A stretch of 64,000 nt of DNA from Pistricoccus aurantiacus (GTDB lineage Bacteria; Pseudomonadota; Gammaproteobacteria; Pseudomonadales; Halomonadaceae). The notes below the pieces were generated by a model. The model saw only the letters and a list, made by a program, of their open reading frames with translations, was not told where the DNA came from and made no database searches. The DNA lies in contig NZ_CP042382.1 in assembly GCF_007954585.1 (NCBI RefSeq), forward strand, positions 2,294,001 through 2,358,000, in the 5' to 3' direction. The position numbers were made by a program, and so were the translations under genes. Below are positions 1 through 9,389 of this stretch, piece by piece. Every line of letters starts with the position of its first letter. Positions within the stretch are counted from its first letter, which is position 1.

Positions 1-2
1 CC

Positions 3-1019
3 GGTGGGCCACTGTCGGATCGAGTCGGGCGCAAGCCGGTATTGCTGGTCGGACTCACGGTGTTCCTGCTGGCGAGCCTGGCGATCACTCAGGTTTCGTC
101 GCTGCACGGCCTCTGGGCCTGGCGTTTCGTTCAGGCGCTGGGCGGGGGTGCCTGCGTGGTCAATTCCGCGGCCATCGTGCGGGACTGTTTCAGCGGACGC
201 GAGGCGGCCAAGGTCATGTCCACCATGGCGATGATTCTGATGCTCGCGCCCTTGGCGGCCCCGGCGGTAGGCAGCGTCTTGCTTTACCTGGCGGGCTGGT
301 GGCTGATCTTCGTGTTTCTCGCGGTGTACGCGGCGTTTCTGCTCTGGCTGATGGGCACGAGGCTTCCGGAAACCCGCAGCCCGGATCAGCCCAGCGCCTC
401 GCCGAGACAGGTATTGGCTAATTACGCCAGCGTCTTTCGCCATCGCGAAGGCATGGGCTACATCTGTTCCGTCGCCATGACCTTCGCCGGCATGTTCGCC
501 TTCATTACCGCCTCGCCGTTCATCTACATGCAGCACTATGGCCTGTCGCCGGCCATGTACCCGGTGGTGTTCGGCGCCAATGTGGTGGTCATGGCCTCAT
601 CCAACCGGTTGAACATCCATCTGATGCGCTGGCGTACCCCGCAGCAGAACCTGCGCCTGGGGCTCTCCATCCAGCTGACGGCGGCATTGATCCTGGTGCT
701 GCTGGTCGCCTCGGGGCTGGATTCCATTTATACGGTGGTGCCTGGGATCATGCTGTTCGTCGGGGTGGTGGGGCTGATCACCCCCAACGCCATTTCCTCC
801 CTGCTGGAGCATTTCAGTCATATGAGCGCTACCGCCACGGCGCTTTTGGGCAGCATCCAGTTTACCTGTGGTGCCCTGGCGGGGGTGCTGGTGGGCGCCT
901 TCGAGATCGAAAATCCCTGGCCCATGGTGCTGACCATGCTGACCGTATCGCTGATCGGCAATATCGCCGCGAGACGCTTGATCGGCCGAGAACTGGATAA
1001 GCCGGTTCTTTCCACCTGA
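3..1019 (+). CDS. Bcr/CflA-family multidrug efflux MFS transporter (5' truncated)
   Basis: Inner-membrane drug:proton antiporter of the major facilitator superfamily, missing its N-terminus because the gene begins before the window. The frame is open from base 3 and opens with the MFS motif A region (GPLSDRVGRKP), which lies between the second and third membrane helices, so only about the first two helices are absent. The following segment RFVQALGGGAC with NSAAIVRD is typical of the Bcr/CflA group. About ten hydrophobic segments follow and the stop is intact. An internal TTG at base 42 is not a real start. The next gene begins 9 bases downstream on the same strand, so the two may be cotranscribed. 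The substrate cannot be told from sequence. Confidence 0.85.
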   Translation, partial: GGPLSDRVGRKPVLLVGLTVFLLASLAITQVSSLHGLWAWRFVQALGGGACVVNSAAIVRDCFSGREAAKVMSTMAMILMLAPLAAPAVGSVLLYLAGWWLIFVFLAVYAAFLLWLMGTRLPETRSPDQPSASPRQVLANYASVFRHREGMGYICSVAMTFAGMFAFITASPFIYMQHYGLSPAMYPVVFGANVVVMASSNRLNIHLMRWRTPQQNLRLGLSIQLTAALILVLLVASGLDSIYTVVPGIMLFVGVVGLITPNAISSLLEHFSHMSATATALLGSIQFTCGALAGVLVGAFEIENPWPMVLTMLTVSLIGNIAARRLIGRELDKPVLST

Positions 1020-1028
1020 GAGGCGATC

Positions 1029-3749
1029 ATGCACGCCAGGCCCCCTCCTTCGACGTTCCCCAAGCGCCGGTATCTCCGCTGGCTGGCCGGCGGAATTGGC
1101 GTAGTGGTGCTGTTGGGCACGGGTTATCTGATCGGCCTGGCGTGGCTGCTCGACAGTCACTGGCTGCAGCAGCGCCTGTCCCGGCTGCCCGGTGTGACGG
1201 TAAGCTGGAGCGCGGCGAGCAGCCCATCCCTCGATCGACTCGACGTGCAGAACCTGACGATTCGCCGTGCCGACGAGAACCTTGCCGTCGCGTTGGAAGT
1301 CGATCGGGCGCGACTGCACCTGTCCTGGTGGGCGCTGCTGTTTCGTCGCCTGGAAATTCATTCTCTCGAGGCGGAAGGATTGCGTTCCTTGGAGGTCAAC
1401 GAGCATCGCCTGATGGCTGGCGCGACCAGTCGAGTGCGTTTCGACGATCTCGTATTGGACGAGGAAAATCTGGGTGTCGGCGGCATGGAACTGGCGCTGA
1501 AGGAAGCGCGTATTCGACGCATGCAAGGCCCGGACGATCATCGGACGCTGGCTCGGGATATTCGACTGCAAGGCGAGTTTTCCCTGCAGACCTTCCGGCC
1601 TGCCCAGGCCCCCGGCCTCTTGGCTCTAAAATTTCTTTCCGGTGATCTCGAAGTGGCTGCCGAGGCAGACGCCTGGGATGTCTTCAACCCCTATCTGGTG
1701 GAACTCGACGGTCTGCGTCTGGCGGGGAGAGGAAACCTGCAAGGCCGACTCGCCATCGCAAAAGGGGTCTTGCTGGCGGATAGCGAGTTGACCCTGAACT
1801 CGCCGCAGCTGGCTCTCGATCTTGATGAAAAGGCGCTACTCGCGCCGAAAAGCGCCCTCGCACAGAAGAACGGTCGCCGTTACCGGTTGGAGGGCAGAGG
1901 GCAGGTAACGGCCCGTATCGAGAAACAGGAGGACGCCGCTGTCTCGGTGCTGACTCTGTCCCTGGACAACATGCGGATGGTCGACCTGTCGGAAAACCGG
2001 CCTTTTCTGACCAGCAAGCGATTCCACCTGAGCGGCGATCTGCCGCAGCTTGACCTGGCGTCGCCGCCTCGGGCGCTGGATACTGCCGCGCTGGTCTGGC
2101 AAGACGCCAGGCTGCCGGATGCAGCGGCACTGGCGCGCTACCTGCCGAAAAATCTGCCCTTCGATCTGCATGGCGGCAAGGCCCGCCTCGATGCTCGTCT
2201 CGACTATCGGGATGATCGGCTGCAAGGCGGTTTCGAGTTGAGCGGTGATAGCGTGGACCTGACCTTGCTGGGGCGTCGTATCGCGAGCGAACTCGGACTT
2301 GATGTGAAGCTGGTGGAGTTGAATCCGCTTCAAGGTCGGCTAAACCTTTCCGGTACCCGGCTGCGGGTCCGGGCACGCAATTCCGATGATAGCGTTCCCC
2401 TGCAAACCGAACTGCTGCTGCGAGAAGCGCGCCTGACTCTTGCAAGTACCTCGAACGCCGCAACACCGCCGCTAGCGGGCCGGGTAGTGCTTCAGGGGCG
2501 GGTGGCGGAACTGGGTTTTTTCGATAAGTTCCTGCCCGGGGCTCACGGCCTGGCACTGAGCGGTAACGGGCTGCTGGAAGCGGAACTGATCCTGCAGGGA
2601 GATCTCTTGCAGCCCGGCAGCCGGCTATGGATAAGCGCGGATCCCTTGGGGCTTGAGTTTCTGGATTACGTAGCCTCCGGCAGCGGGCGGGTGGAAGCCA
2701 CGATTGACAGCGCATCAGGGAGCGTCGTCCTGCGTATTGCCCTGCCGGCCTTCGCACTACGCAGCCAGGGATCTGATATCAGTCATGTCAGCGGTCGCCA
2801 CCTGCTGATCGAAACGACCCTGTCCGACACCGCACTGAGCGAAGCGCTGAGCGGAATGCCCCCGACGCTGGAAGATCAGGTCACCCGCATCAGCCTGCCG
2901 CGGATCGAAGTTCCCGACCTGAGACTCTACAACGCCTATCTCCCCCAGGACGCGGGGGTTGAATTGCTCTCCGGCCAGGCCAGCCTGGAAGCCTATCTGG
3001 ATCTGCAGGGCTACCAGGCCCGGGGAAATCTGGCGCTGAACGCCTTCGAAGCGGCCCTGCGAATCGGCGATCAGCGCATGCAGGGAGATATCGGGCTCCA
3101 GGTTCGACTGGCGGAAGGAGATCTGCAGCGCAGGTGGTTCGACGTGTCCGGTTCGACCCTCAGGCTCGACAATCTATCGCGCCAGGGCGGCAGTCTGCTT
3201 CACCAGGCGGAGGAAAGCGGCTGGTGGGTGGAGCTGAAGCTCGAGGCGGGACAGCTGCTCTGGGCGCAGCCCTTGAACCTGAATGCCGGGCTTGCGCTGC
3301 GCATGCGCGACAGCGGCTTTCCGCTGCGCCTGCTGCTGGAGGACGTGCGCCAGCGAAAGTGGCTGAACCGGCTGCTGACGGTGCGTAACATCCAGGGCCG
3401 TGCCCGGCTGCAACTGGCGGACAAGAGCCTGGTGCTGCGGGATGCGCGACTCACCGGACAGCAGCTGGAAATCCTCGCGGACCTGGTGCGCCAAGGCGAA
3501 ACCCTGGATGGTGCTCTGTACGCCGGGTACGCGGCTCTGGGCCTGGGGCTCGAGATAGACGCGGGCAAAACCCGTTTGCATCTGATCAAGCCGCGCCGCT
3601 GGTACGAGCAGGCGCGGCGTTCATCCAAAGCGAAGCCTGATCTAGAGACACCGGTTCAACAGCAACCGGCGCTGAAAACGCCGCCGAAAGAAGACTGGTA
3701 CCGGGCGCTGCCTCTGTCCCCGGTAGTATCCGATCCGTTGAAAGAATGA
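1029..3749 (+). CDS. AsmA-like large envelope protein
   Basis: A 906-residue protein with one N-terminal membrane anchor (about residues 17-40) after a short basic cytoplasmic tail. The rest is a long periplasmic region rich in alternating hydrophobic beta-strand patterns with recurring L-G-L-D/R-L motifs. This architecture resembles the AsmA/TamB/YhdP/YdbH superfamily of inner-membrane-anchored proteins implicated in lipid transport and outer-membrane homeostasis. No catalytic motif is visible. The C-terminal 50 residues are charged and proline-rich and probably disordered. It follows the exporter gene by 9 bases. Assignment to the superfamily is by overall architecture and composition, so the exact subfamily is uncertain. 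Confidence 0.6.
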   Translation: MHARPPPSTFPKRRYLRWLAGGIGVVVLLGTGYLIGLAWLLDSHWLQQRLSRLPGVTVSWSAASSPSLDRLDVQNLTIRRADENLAVALEVDRARLHLSWWALLFRRLEIHSLEAEGLRSLEVNEHRLMAGATSRVRFDDLVLDEENLGVGGMELALKEARIRRMQGPDDHRTLARDIRLQGEFSLQTFRPAQAPGLLALKFLSGDLEVAAEADAWDVFNPYLVELDGLRLAGRGNLQGRLAIAKGVLLADSELTLNSPQLALDLDEKALLAPKSALAQKNGRRYRLEGRGQVTARIEKQEDAAVSVLTLSLDNMRMVDLSENRPFLTSKRFHLSGDLPQLDLASPPRALDTAALVWQDARLPDAAALARYLPKNLPFDLHGGKARLDARLDYRDDRLQGGFELSGDSVDLTLLGRRIASELGLDVKLVELNPLQGRLNLSGTRLRVRARNSDDSVPLQTELLLREARLTLASTSNAATPPLAGRVVLQGRVAELGFFDKFLPGAHGLALSGNGLLEAELILQGDLLQPGSRLWISADPLGLEFLDYVASGSGRVEATIDSASGSVVLRIALPAFALRSQGSDISHVSGRHLLIETTLSDTALSEALSGMPPTLEDQVTRISLPRIEVPDLRLYNAYLPQDAGVELLSGQASLEAYLDLQGYQARGNLALNAFEAALRIGDQRMQGDIGLQVRLAEGDLQRRWFDVSGSTLRLDNLSRQGGSLLHQAEESGWWVELKLEAGQLLWAQPLNLNAGLALRMRDSGFPLRLLLEDVRQRKWLNRLLTVRNIQGRARLQLADKSLVLRDARLTGQQLEILADLVRQGETLDGALYAGYAALGLGLEIDAGKTRLHLIKPRRWYEQARRSSKAKPDLETPVQQQPALKTPPKEDWYRALPLSPVVSDPLKE

Positions 3750-3762
3750 TGTTTGGCTACGT

Positions 3763-4983
3763 TCAGGGTTGCTCTGTAACGAAGCGGGTTTTCTCATTGC
3801 TTTTCTTCGATTTGCTCAAGGCCCAGAGCCCCAGGCTCGGGCCAGGCAGCAGCCACCATAGAACCCAAAGCTCCTGAGTCGACCAGAGCCAGGTAGTCAG
3901 CGCGATGGCGGGAATGGTCAAGGCGAAGCCAATGGCGTTCATTACCGCAAGCGTCGAGCCGATTCGGACCTGGGGAGCCGTGGTTGCCGCCAGAGCGGAA
4001 AACTGCGGGGAATCTGCGATTACCGTCATTCCCCAGAGACCCAGCAGCAGTAACAGGAGTATCGGCGATAGCCAGGAAACCAGCGGATAGACCAGACAGA
4101 TCAGCCCCGAGGCGGTCAACGCCCCCCTTGCTACCCGCAGGCTGCCCAGGCGACGACTCAAGACGCCGCCGATCACGCAGCCCGCCAGCCCCAGGGCGAT
4201 GATCGCAAAGGAAAGCCAGGCAATCAGGTGTGGGGAGAATTCCAGGCGTTGAACCTCTCGGGCCACCAGAAAGGGTGTCAGCGTCCAGAGGGCGTAAAGC
4301 TCCCAGCAGTGGCCAAAATAGCCTGAGGCTACCGCCCGGAAGTTCCGTTTCTTGAGCGCGGCAAGGCCGTCCAGCAGACGTGTTCGACCAGCGGGAGGCG
4401 GTAAGTGCGGGCCATCGCCCAAGGCAAGTATCAGCGCTCCTCCGGCCAGCGCCAGCAGCGAGGCACCCAGTAGTGGCCACTCCCAGGCCATGCCCTGGGT
4501 CGATCCGCGCAGCAGATGCGGGAGAGCGGTGCCCAGGGTCAACATGCCTACCAGCCAGGCCAGCGCCGCCCCGGTATGACGGGGCGTCCAGCCGATCACC
4601 AGCTTCATTCCCAGGGGATAGATGCCCGCTAGACAAAGTCCCGTGGCGAAACGCAGGGCGAGACTCGCGGCAGGCAGTTCGGCCACCAGCACGAAGCCGG
4701 CATTGGCAAGCGCCCCGGCCAGGGCAGAGACGGTAAAGATACGGCTGGCCCGAAAACGGTCCGCCAGGCCGGTGAACGCCATCGTCAAGGTGCCAAGAAT
4801 AAAGCCCGCTTGTACGCTCAGCGTCAGCCGCCCCAGGTCTACCTCGGTCAGGCCCAGGTCTCGGGACAGCGCAAGTCCTACTCCGTTGACACTAAACCAG
4901 AGCGAGGTGCCGAAGAGCTGAGCAATGACGATGACCGCCAGGGGATGGCGTTCGACGAGCGAGCGTTCAAGGAAGAGTCGCAT
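3763..4983 (-). CDS. MFS transporter
   Basis: A 406-residue protein with about 12 hydrophobic segments, the standard size of a major facilitator superfamily permease. The loop after the second helix contains GLADRFRASR, a weak form of MFS motif A (GxxxDRxGRR). The N-terminal helix reads IAQLFGTSLWFSVN, seen in several uncharacterised MFS groups. It starts 12 bases after phhB on the same strand and probably shares its transcript. It ends 13 bases from the convergent AsmA-like gene with no obvious terminator between. The substrate is unknown. Confidence 0.8.
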   Translation of the reverse strand: MRLFLERSLVERHPLAVIVIAQLFGTSLWFSVNGVGLALSRDLGLTEVDLGRLTLSVQAGFILGTLTMAFTGLADRFRASRIFTVSALAGALANAGFVLVAELPAASLALRFATGLCLAGIYPLGMKLVIGWTPRHTGAALAWLVGMLTLGTALPHLLRGSTQGMAWEWPLLGASLLALAGGALILALGDGPHLPPPAGRTRLLDGLAALKKRNFRAVASGYFGHCWELYALWTLTPFLVAREVQRLEFSPHLIAWLSFAIIALGLAGCVIGGVLSRRLGSLRVARGALTASGLICLVYPLVSWLSPILLLLLLGLWGMTVIADSPQFSALAATTAPQVRIGSTLAVMNAIGFALTIPAIALTTWLWSTQELWVLWWLLPGPSLGLWALSKSKKSNEKTRFVTEQP

Positions 4984-4995
4984 CGATTCGGAGCG

Positions 4996-5352
4996 CTATT
5001 TAGCCGCCTCGTCGGTCCTGGCCGCCTCATCGGTTTTAGCCGCCATCACGAAATCGTTCTTGTGCAGGCCCTTGATGGCGTGAGTCCACCAGATCACTGT
5101 GACCTTGCCCCATTCCGTGAGCAGGGCAGGATGATGACCGGCTTCCTCGGCGAGTTCCCCGACCCGATTGGTGAAGGCCAGGGCCTGCTTGAAATTCTTG
5201 AAGGTGAAGACGCGCTCCAGCCGTCGGATACTCTCGCGCTCGAGGATCTCCCAACTGGGCAGCTCGCGCCGATAGTCCTCGATTTCGGCCTGACTTGCCG
5301 GTTCCGCGTCCGCGCGACACGCCTCGCAGTGTTGCTTCGATAGATTGCCCAT
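4996..5352 (-). CDS. phhB: Pterin-4a-carbinolamine dehydratase
   Basis: A 118-residue protein of the PCD/DCoH family, which dehydrates 4a-hydroxytetrahydrobiopterin to regenerate the cofactor of phenylalanine hydroxylase. Seen: the central [12 protein letters not shown] helix, then [19 protein letters not shown], carrying the paired active-site histidines and the strand after them, then a further histidine in [14 protein letters not shown]. The last 15 residues contain a duplicated charged tag ([13 protein letters not shown]) not expected in the core family. No phenylalanine hydroxylase gene is adjacent. A strong Shine-Dalgarno (AGGAGG) precedes the ATG. It lies between a thiolase and an MFS gene, all on the minus strand. 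Confidence 0.9.
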   Translation of the reverse strand: MGNLSKQHCEACRADAEPASQAEIEDYRRELPSWEILERESIRRLERVFTFKNFKQALAFTNRVGELAEEAGHHPALLTEWGKVTVIWWTHAIKGLHKNDFVMAAKTDEAARTDEAAK

Positions 5353-5363
5353 GACGGCCTCCT

Positions 5364-5393
5364 GGCCATGGTCCGAGTGTTCGAACCATGGCC
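5364..5393 (-). repeat. Perfect 9-bp inverted repeat between thiolase and phhB
   Basis: GGCCATGGT and ACCATGGCC are separated by 12 bases in the 54-base gap between the thiolase stop and the phhB start. In RNA this is a stable hairpin directly upstream of the phhB ribosome-binding site. There is no T-run, so it is more likely an mRNA processing or stabilising hairpin, or a protein site, than a terminator. Confidence 0.5.
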
Positions 5394-5406
5394 CCTGATT
5401 AACCGG

Positions 5407-6594
5407 CTAGTCGATCAACTCGATGGCCACCGCCGTAGCTTCGCCGCCGCCGATGCACAGGCTCGCGATGCCGCGCTTGCCGCCCTTGACCTTTAGCGCA
5501 TTGATCAAGGTGGCGATGATCCGCGAGCCGGTGGAGCCGATGGGATGGCCCTGGGCGCAGGCACCGCCGAAGACGTTGACCTTGTCGTGGGGAATGTCCA
5601 GCCCGTCCATGGCCAGCAGGGTAACCACGGCAAAGGCCTCGTTGATCTCGAAAAGGTCCACGTCACCGACTCGCCAGTCGAGTTTTTTCAGCAGCTTGTC
5701 GATAGCGCCCACCGGGGCGATGGTGAATTCGCTGGGGTGCTGGGAATGGGTGCTATGGCCGAGCACGCGGGCAACGGGCTTGGCACCGTGCTTGTCCGCG
5801 GCGGCGCGGCTGGCCAGGATCAGCGCCGAGGCGCCGTCGGAGATAGAACTGGCGTTGGCGGCGGTGATGGTGCCGTCCTTGGCGAAGGCCGGACGCAGGT
5901 CGCGAATCTTGTCGAGTCGGGCCTGGAAGGGCTGTTCGTCATGCTCGACGACGGTTTCGCCCTTACGGCTCTGCACCGCCACCGGTACCATTTCTCCTTT
6001 CAAATGACCGTTCTCGTGAGCCGCCATGGCCCGTTCCAGGGAGGCGATGGCAAAGTCGTCCATGCGCTCTCGGGAATAGCCGCGCTCATCGGCGACGGAC
6101 TGGGCGAAACTGCCCATCAGCTTGCCGGTTTCCGCGTCTTCCAGGCCGTCGAAGAACATGTGGTCCTTCAATTCTCCATGCCCCAGGCGATAGCCGCCCC
6201 GGGCCTTGGTCAGCAGATGCGGCGCCTGGGACATGGATTCCATACCCCCGGCCAGCACCACTTCGCTGCTGCCGGCGCGAATGATGTCGTGGGCCAGCAT
6301 GGCGGCCTTCATACCGGAACCGCACAGCTTGTTGATGGTGGTGGCGCCGATGCCGTCATCGATGCCGGCCTTTCTCATGGCCTGGCGGGCCGGGCCCTGC
6401 TTGACCCCGGCGGGCAGCACGCAGCCGAGAATGCCTTCGTCGATGGCGTTGGCGTCGATATTGGCTCGCTCGATGGCGGCACGAATGGCGGTGGCGGCCA
6501 GTTCCGGCGCGGGCACGCTTGAAAGGCTGCCTTGCAGGCCACCCATGGGGGTGCGGGTCGCGGATAAAATGACCACTTCGGTATCGTTGGACAT
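5407..6594 (-). CDS. Acetyl-CoA C-acetyltransferase (thiolase)
   Basis: Thiolase II family enzyme that condenses or cleaves acetyl-CoA units (acetoacetyl-CoA in PHB synthesis or beta-oxidation). Seen in order: VILSATRTPMGG at the N-terminus, the nucleophile cysteine in NKLCGSGMKA (about residue 90), the NEAFA motif, the GHPIGSTGSR loop, and the C-terminal catalytic Cys region CIGGGEA. At 395 residues it has the usual family length. The start at 6594 is preferred because GAGGAA lies 6 bases upstream; an in-frame ATG at 6618 would add eight poorly conserved residues. It is divergent from the acyl-CoA synthetase gene across a 300-base regulatory gap. Confidence 0.93.
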   Translation of the reverse strand: MSNDTEVVILSATRTPMGGLQGSLSSVPAPELAATAIRAAIERANIDANAIDEGILGCVLPAGVKQGPARQAMRKAGIDDGIGATTINKLCGSGMKAAMLAHDIIRAGSSEVVLAGGMESMSQAPHLLTKARGGYRLGHGELKDHMFFDGLEDAETGKLMGSFAQSVADERGYSRERMDDFAIASLERAMAAHENGHLKGEMVPVAVQSRKGETVVEHDEQPFQARLDKIRDLRPAFAKDGTITAANASSISDGASALILASRAAADKHGAKPVARVLGHSTHSQHPSEFTIAPVGAIDKLLKKLDWRVGDVDLFEINEAFAVVTLLAMDGLDIPHDKVNVFGGACAQGHPIGSTGSRIIATLINALKVKGGKRGIASLCIGGGEATAVAIELID

Positions 6595-6889
6595 GGAAGA
6601 TTCCTCACTGACAGACATGAAAAGCCAGGGCTAGGTGGCTTCGAGATTGAAGAATAGGACGTTACCGTGCAAAAAACGCTTTGCTTTGCGTTGATTGCCA
6701 GCATAGCTGGCATAACCTGCTCAAGGCGCTATCGACCATGGTCTAGCGGCCTTTGTCGATCGGCCTTATTGCAGAACACCTTGATTCCCCCTAGCGTACC
6801 TGATTAAACGTAGCACATAATTTCAAGTTTAATTTGACGTTTACGTAAACTGTGTTTCAAGACTATCGCTCATTCATCGGGAGGCAACA
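6595..6889. promoter_or_regulatory. Divergent intergenic region with operator-like palindrome
   Basis: Gap between the divergent thiolase and acyl-CoA synthetase genes. At 6834-6850 is an inverted repeat TTGACGT-TT-ACGTAAA with a perfect core palindrome GTTTACGTAAAC. The arms resemble operators of MerR-type regulators of branched-chain or fatty acyl-CoA catabolism (LiuR-like), from memory of that motif and not tested. The rest is moderately AT-rich. No further gene is seen. Confidence 0.4.
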
Positions 6890-8560
6890 ATGACAACATC
6901 GCCACAGGACTATCGGGGTTATTTGGACACCTTCGATATAGAAACCGTTTATGCGCGGCTGGACGATGCCGCGGACGGCTATCTCAATGCCTTTGAAGCT
7001 TGCTGCAGACGCCATGTACGCGCCGACCGGGGAGAGCGAGTCGCCCTGGTGCATGAAGCGCCGGATGGCAGCGTCAGGGAGTTGAGCTATCGAGAACTCG
7101 CCGAACAGAGCGCTCGGTTGGCGGGCTATTTCAAGGCGCAAGGGCTCAAGGAGGGAGATCGTATCGCCGGCATGCTGCCGCGTACGCCGGAGCTGCTGAT
7201 TACCGTGCTGGCCAGCTGGCGCATGGGCGCGGTCTATCAACCGCTGTTTACCGCTTTCGGGCCGGATGCCCTGGAGTATCGCCTGAGTCGCGCGAGCACT
7301 CGTCTGATCGTCATCGACTCTGCCAATCGCCACAAGTTCGACGATCTCGTCGACTGTCCGCCAATCCTGTTGGTTCAGAAACCCGACGCAAGCGCTGATA
7401 AGACCCATCCCCAAGACGCGAACTGGCAGGATGCCATCGGTGCGAAGCCATTTGAAGAAGCGCCGCCGCGTCAACGGCGAGACGCGCCTTTCCTGCAGAT
7501 GTTTACCTCCGGCACCGTGGGCAAGCCCAAGGGAGTGGCGGTACCGCTTTCCGCCCTGCCGGCCTTCGCGCTCTATATGGAGCTGGCTATCGATCTGCGA
7601 GACGAGGACCGCTTCTGGAACATGGCGGATCCGGGCTGGGCCTACGGGCTTTATTACGCCATCACCGGGCCGCTTTCACTCGGCGCGACCACCTATTTCT
7701 GCGAGGCGCCCTTTGATGCCCCGGGAGCGCTGGACTTCCTCAAGCGCCACCGCATCACCAATTTTGCCGGCGCGCCGACCGCCTATCGGGTGATGAAAGC
7801 CTCCGGACTTTTCGACGACGCGGCGGGCACCCTGGCGCTGCGGGTGGCCAGTTCCGCCGGGGAGCCCCTCAACACGGAAGTGGTCAACTGGGTGGACAAG
7901 GCGCTGGGCTGCACGGTGATGGACCATTACGGCCAGACGGAAACCGGGATGACCTGCTGCAACCATCATGCGCTGGAACATCCCAAGCATGTCGGCGCCA
8001 TGGGCTTGCCGCTGCCGGGCTATCGGCTGGCGATCCTGGACGCGGCCTATCGAGAACTGCCTGCCGGGGAACCCGGCGTGCTGGCGGTGGACGTGGCTCG
8101 TTCGCCGAGCTTCTTCTTTCCCGGCTATACCTGGCAGGAGAAGGACCCCTTCATGGAAGGCTATTATCTGACGGGAGACGTGGTGATTCAGAACGAGGAC
8201 GGCACTTACCAGTTCGCCGGGCGGGACGACGATATCATCACCACCTCCGGCTATCGGGTCGGTCCCACGGACGTGGAAAATACCGTGCTGACCCATCCGG
8301 CGGTGGCGGAATCCGCCGCGGTGGGGCGCCCGGACGAACTGCGTGGCGAGGTCATCGTCGCCTACGTCGTGCTACGCTCGGGTCATACACCTAGTGAATC
8401 CCTGGCGGAAGAGATTCGTCAGCGGGTGCGGGAACGCCTTTCCGCCCACGCCTATCCTAGAGTTGTTGAATTCGTCACGGAACTGCCCAAGACGCCCAGC
8501 GGCAAGATCCAACGCTTCAAGCTGCGCGCCGAGGCCGTCGCGGCGACAACCGGAGAATGA
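6890..8560 (+). CDS. AMP-dependent acyl-CoA synthetase
   Basis: A 556-residue member of the ANL adenylate-forming superfamily that activates a carboxylic acid to its acyl-CoA through an acyl-AMP. Seen: the P-loop FTSGTVGKPKGV (about residues 204-215), the A5-type motif DHYGQTETG, the A7 motif YYLTGD, the hinge region FAGRDDDIITTSGYRVGP, and the C-terminal catalytic lysine in PSGKIQRFKLR. The organisation is close to acetyl/propionyl or medium-chain acyl-CoA synthetases (ACSM-like). GGGAGG 7 bases upstream supports the start. The downstream SDR dehydrogenase begins 1 base after the stop, so the two form an operon. Exact acyl specificity is not evident. Confidence 0.9.
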   Translation: MTTSPQDYRGYLDTFDIETVYARLDDAADGYLNAFEACCRRHVRADRGERVALVHEAPDGSVRELSYRELAEQSARLAGYFKAQGLKEGDRIAGMLPRTPELLITVLASWRMGAVYQPLFTAFGPDALEYRLSRASTRLIVIDSANRHKFDDLVDCPPILLVQKPDASADKTHPQDANWQDAIGAKPFEEAPPRQRRDAPFLQMFTSGTVGKPKGVAVPLSALPAFALYMELAIDLRDEDRFWNMADPGWAYGLYYAITGPLSLGATTYFCEAPFDAPGALDFLKRHRITNFAGAPTAYRVMKASGLFDDAAGTLALRVASSAGEPLNTEVVNWVDKALGCTVMDHYGQTETGMTCCNHHALEHPKHVGAMGLPLPGYRLAILDAAYRELPAGEPGVLAVDVARSPSFFFPGYTWQEKDPFMEGYYLTGDVVIQNEDGTYQFAGRDDDIITTSGYRVGPTDVENTVLTHPAVAESAAVGRPDELRGEVIVAYVVLRSGHTPSESLAEEIRQRVRERLSAHAYPRVVEFVTELPKTPSGKIQRFKLRAEAVAATTGE

Positions 8561-8561
8561 T

Positions 8562-9320
8562 ATGCAAGTAAAAGACAAGACCTTTCTGATTACCGGCGCC
8601 GCCTCCGGCCTGGGCGCGGCCACCGCGCAACGGCTGGTGGCGCAGGGCGCCCGAGTGGTGCTGTTCGACCTGAGCGAGCAGATCAATGAGCTGGCGGAAA
8701 AACTCGGAGGCGCCGTCAGCGCCTGCCGCGGCGACGTGACTCGCGGCGAGGATGTGCAGACCGCGGTGGATCAGGCAACAGAGCAGGGCGGCCTGCACGG
8801 CGTGGTGCACTGCGCCGGGGTGGTCAGCGTCGCCAAGTTGCTCGACCGGGAAGGTCAGCCGGCGGATCTGGAGGCCTTCGCTCGCACCGTCAATATCAAC
8901 CTGGTGGGTACCTTCAACGTGGCGCGACTGGCGGCGGCGGCCATGGCCAAAAACGACCCGGAAGAAGACGGCGAGCGCGGCGTGATCGTCACCACCGCTT
9001 CCGTGGCGGCCTTCGATGGCCAGGTGGGGCAGGCGGCGTACAGCGCCTCCAAGGCAGGGGTGGCGGGCATGGTGCTGCCGCTGGCTCGAGAGCTTTCCCG
9101 CCAAGGCATTCGCGTGATGGCCATTGCCCCAGGCGTCTTCGAGACCCCGATGATGAGCGGCATTCCGGAGAAAGCCGCTGCGGAGCTATCCGCCTCGGTG
9201 CCGTTTCCTAAACGCCTGGGCAAGCCCGCGGAATTCGCCCAGCTTGCGGAACAGATCATCACCAACGTGATGCTCAACGGCGAGGTCATCCGCCTGGATG
9301 GCGGTATTCGCATGCAGTGA
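8562..9320 (+). CDS. SDR-family 3-hydroxyacyl-CoA dehydrogenase (HSD10-like)
   Basis: A 252-residue classical short-chain dehydrogenase. Seen: the Rossmann motif TGAASGLG (about residues 11-18), the NAG-equivalent HCAGVV, the catalytic YSASK with upstream serine in [14 protein letters not shown], and the PG motif APGVFETPM. The string [16 protein letters not shown] closely fits the type II 3-hydroxyacyl-CoA dehydrogenase group (17beta-HSD10-like), which oxidises 3-hydroxyacyl-CoAs, including branched intermediates. It is translationally linked to the acyl-CoA synthetase. The start at 8562 is chosen because it follows that gene's stop directly, with GGAG upstream. Confidence 0.9.
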   Translation: MQVKDKTFLITGAASGLGAATAQRLVAQGARVVLFDLSEQINELAEKLGGAVSACRGDVTRGEDVQTAVDQATEQGGLHGVVHCAGVVSVAKLLDREGQPADLEAFARTVNINLVGTFNVARLAAAAMAKNDPEEDGERGVIVTTASVAAFDGQVGQAAYSASKAGVAGMVLPLARELSRQGIRVMAIAPGVFETPMMSGIPEKAAAELSASVPFPKRLGKPAEFAQLAEQIITNVMLNGEVIRLDGGIRMQ

Positions 9321-9344
9321 ACCCAGGGTATTGAGACAGGTATG

Positions 9345-9386
9345 AAAAAGGCGAGGTTTCTAATAAAACCTCGCCCCTTTATTTTT
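9345..9386. terminator. Bidirectional intrinsic terminator
   Basis: The perfect stem GGCGAGGTTT / AAACCTCGCC (9350-9359 and 9366-9375) has a 6-base loop, with a T-rich tail on the plus side and an A-run upstream that gives a T-run on the minus side. It sits between the convergent SDR and YkvI-like genes and serves both. Confidence 0.85.
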
Positions 9387-9389
9387 CAT

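Noticed and set aside
597-1571. Long minus-strand frame opposite the exporter and AsmA-like genes
   Set aside because: The product is rich in Q/R/H without hydrophobic core or motifs, as expected for antisense of GC-rich genes.
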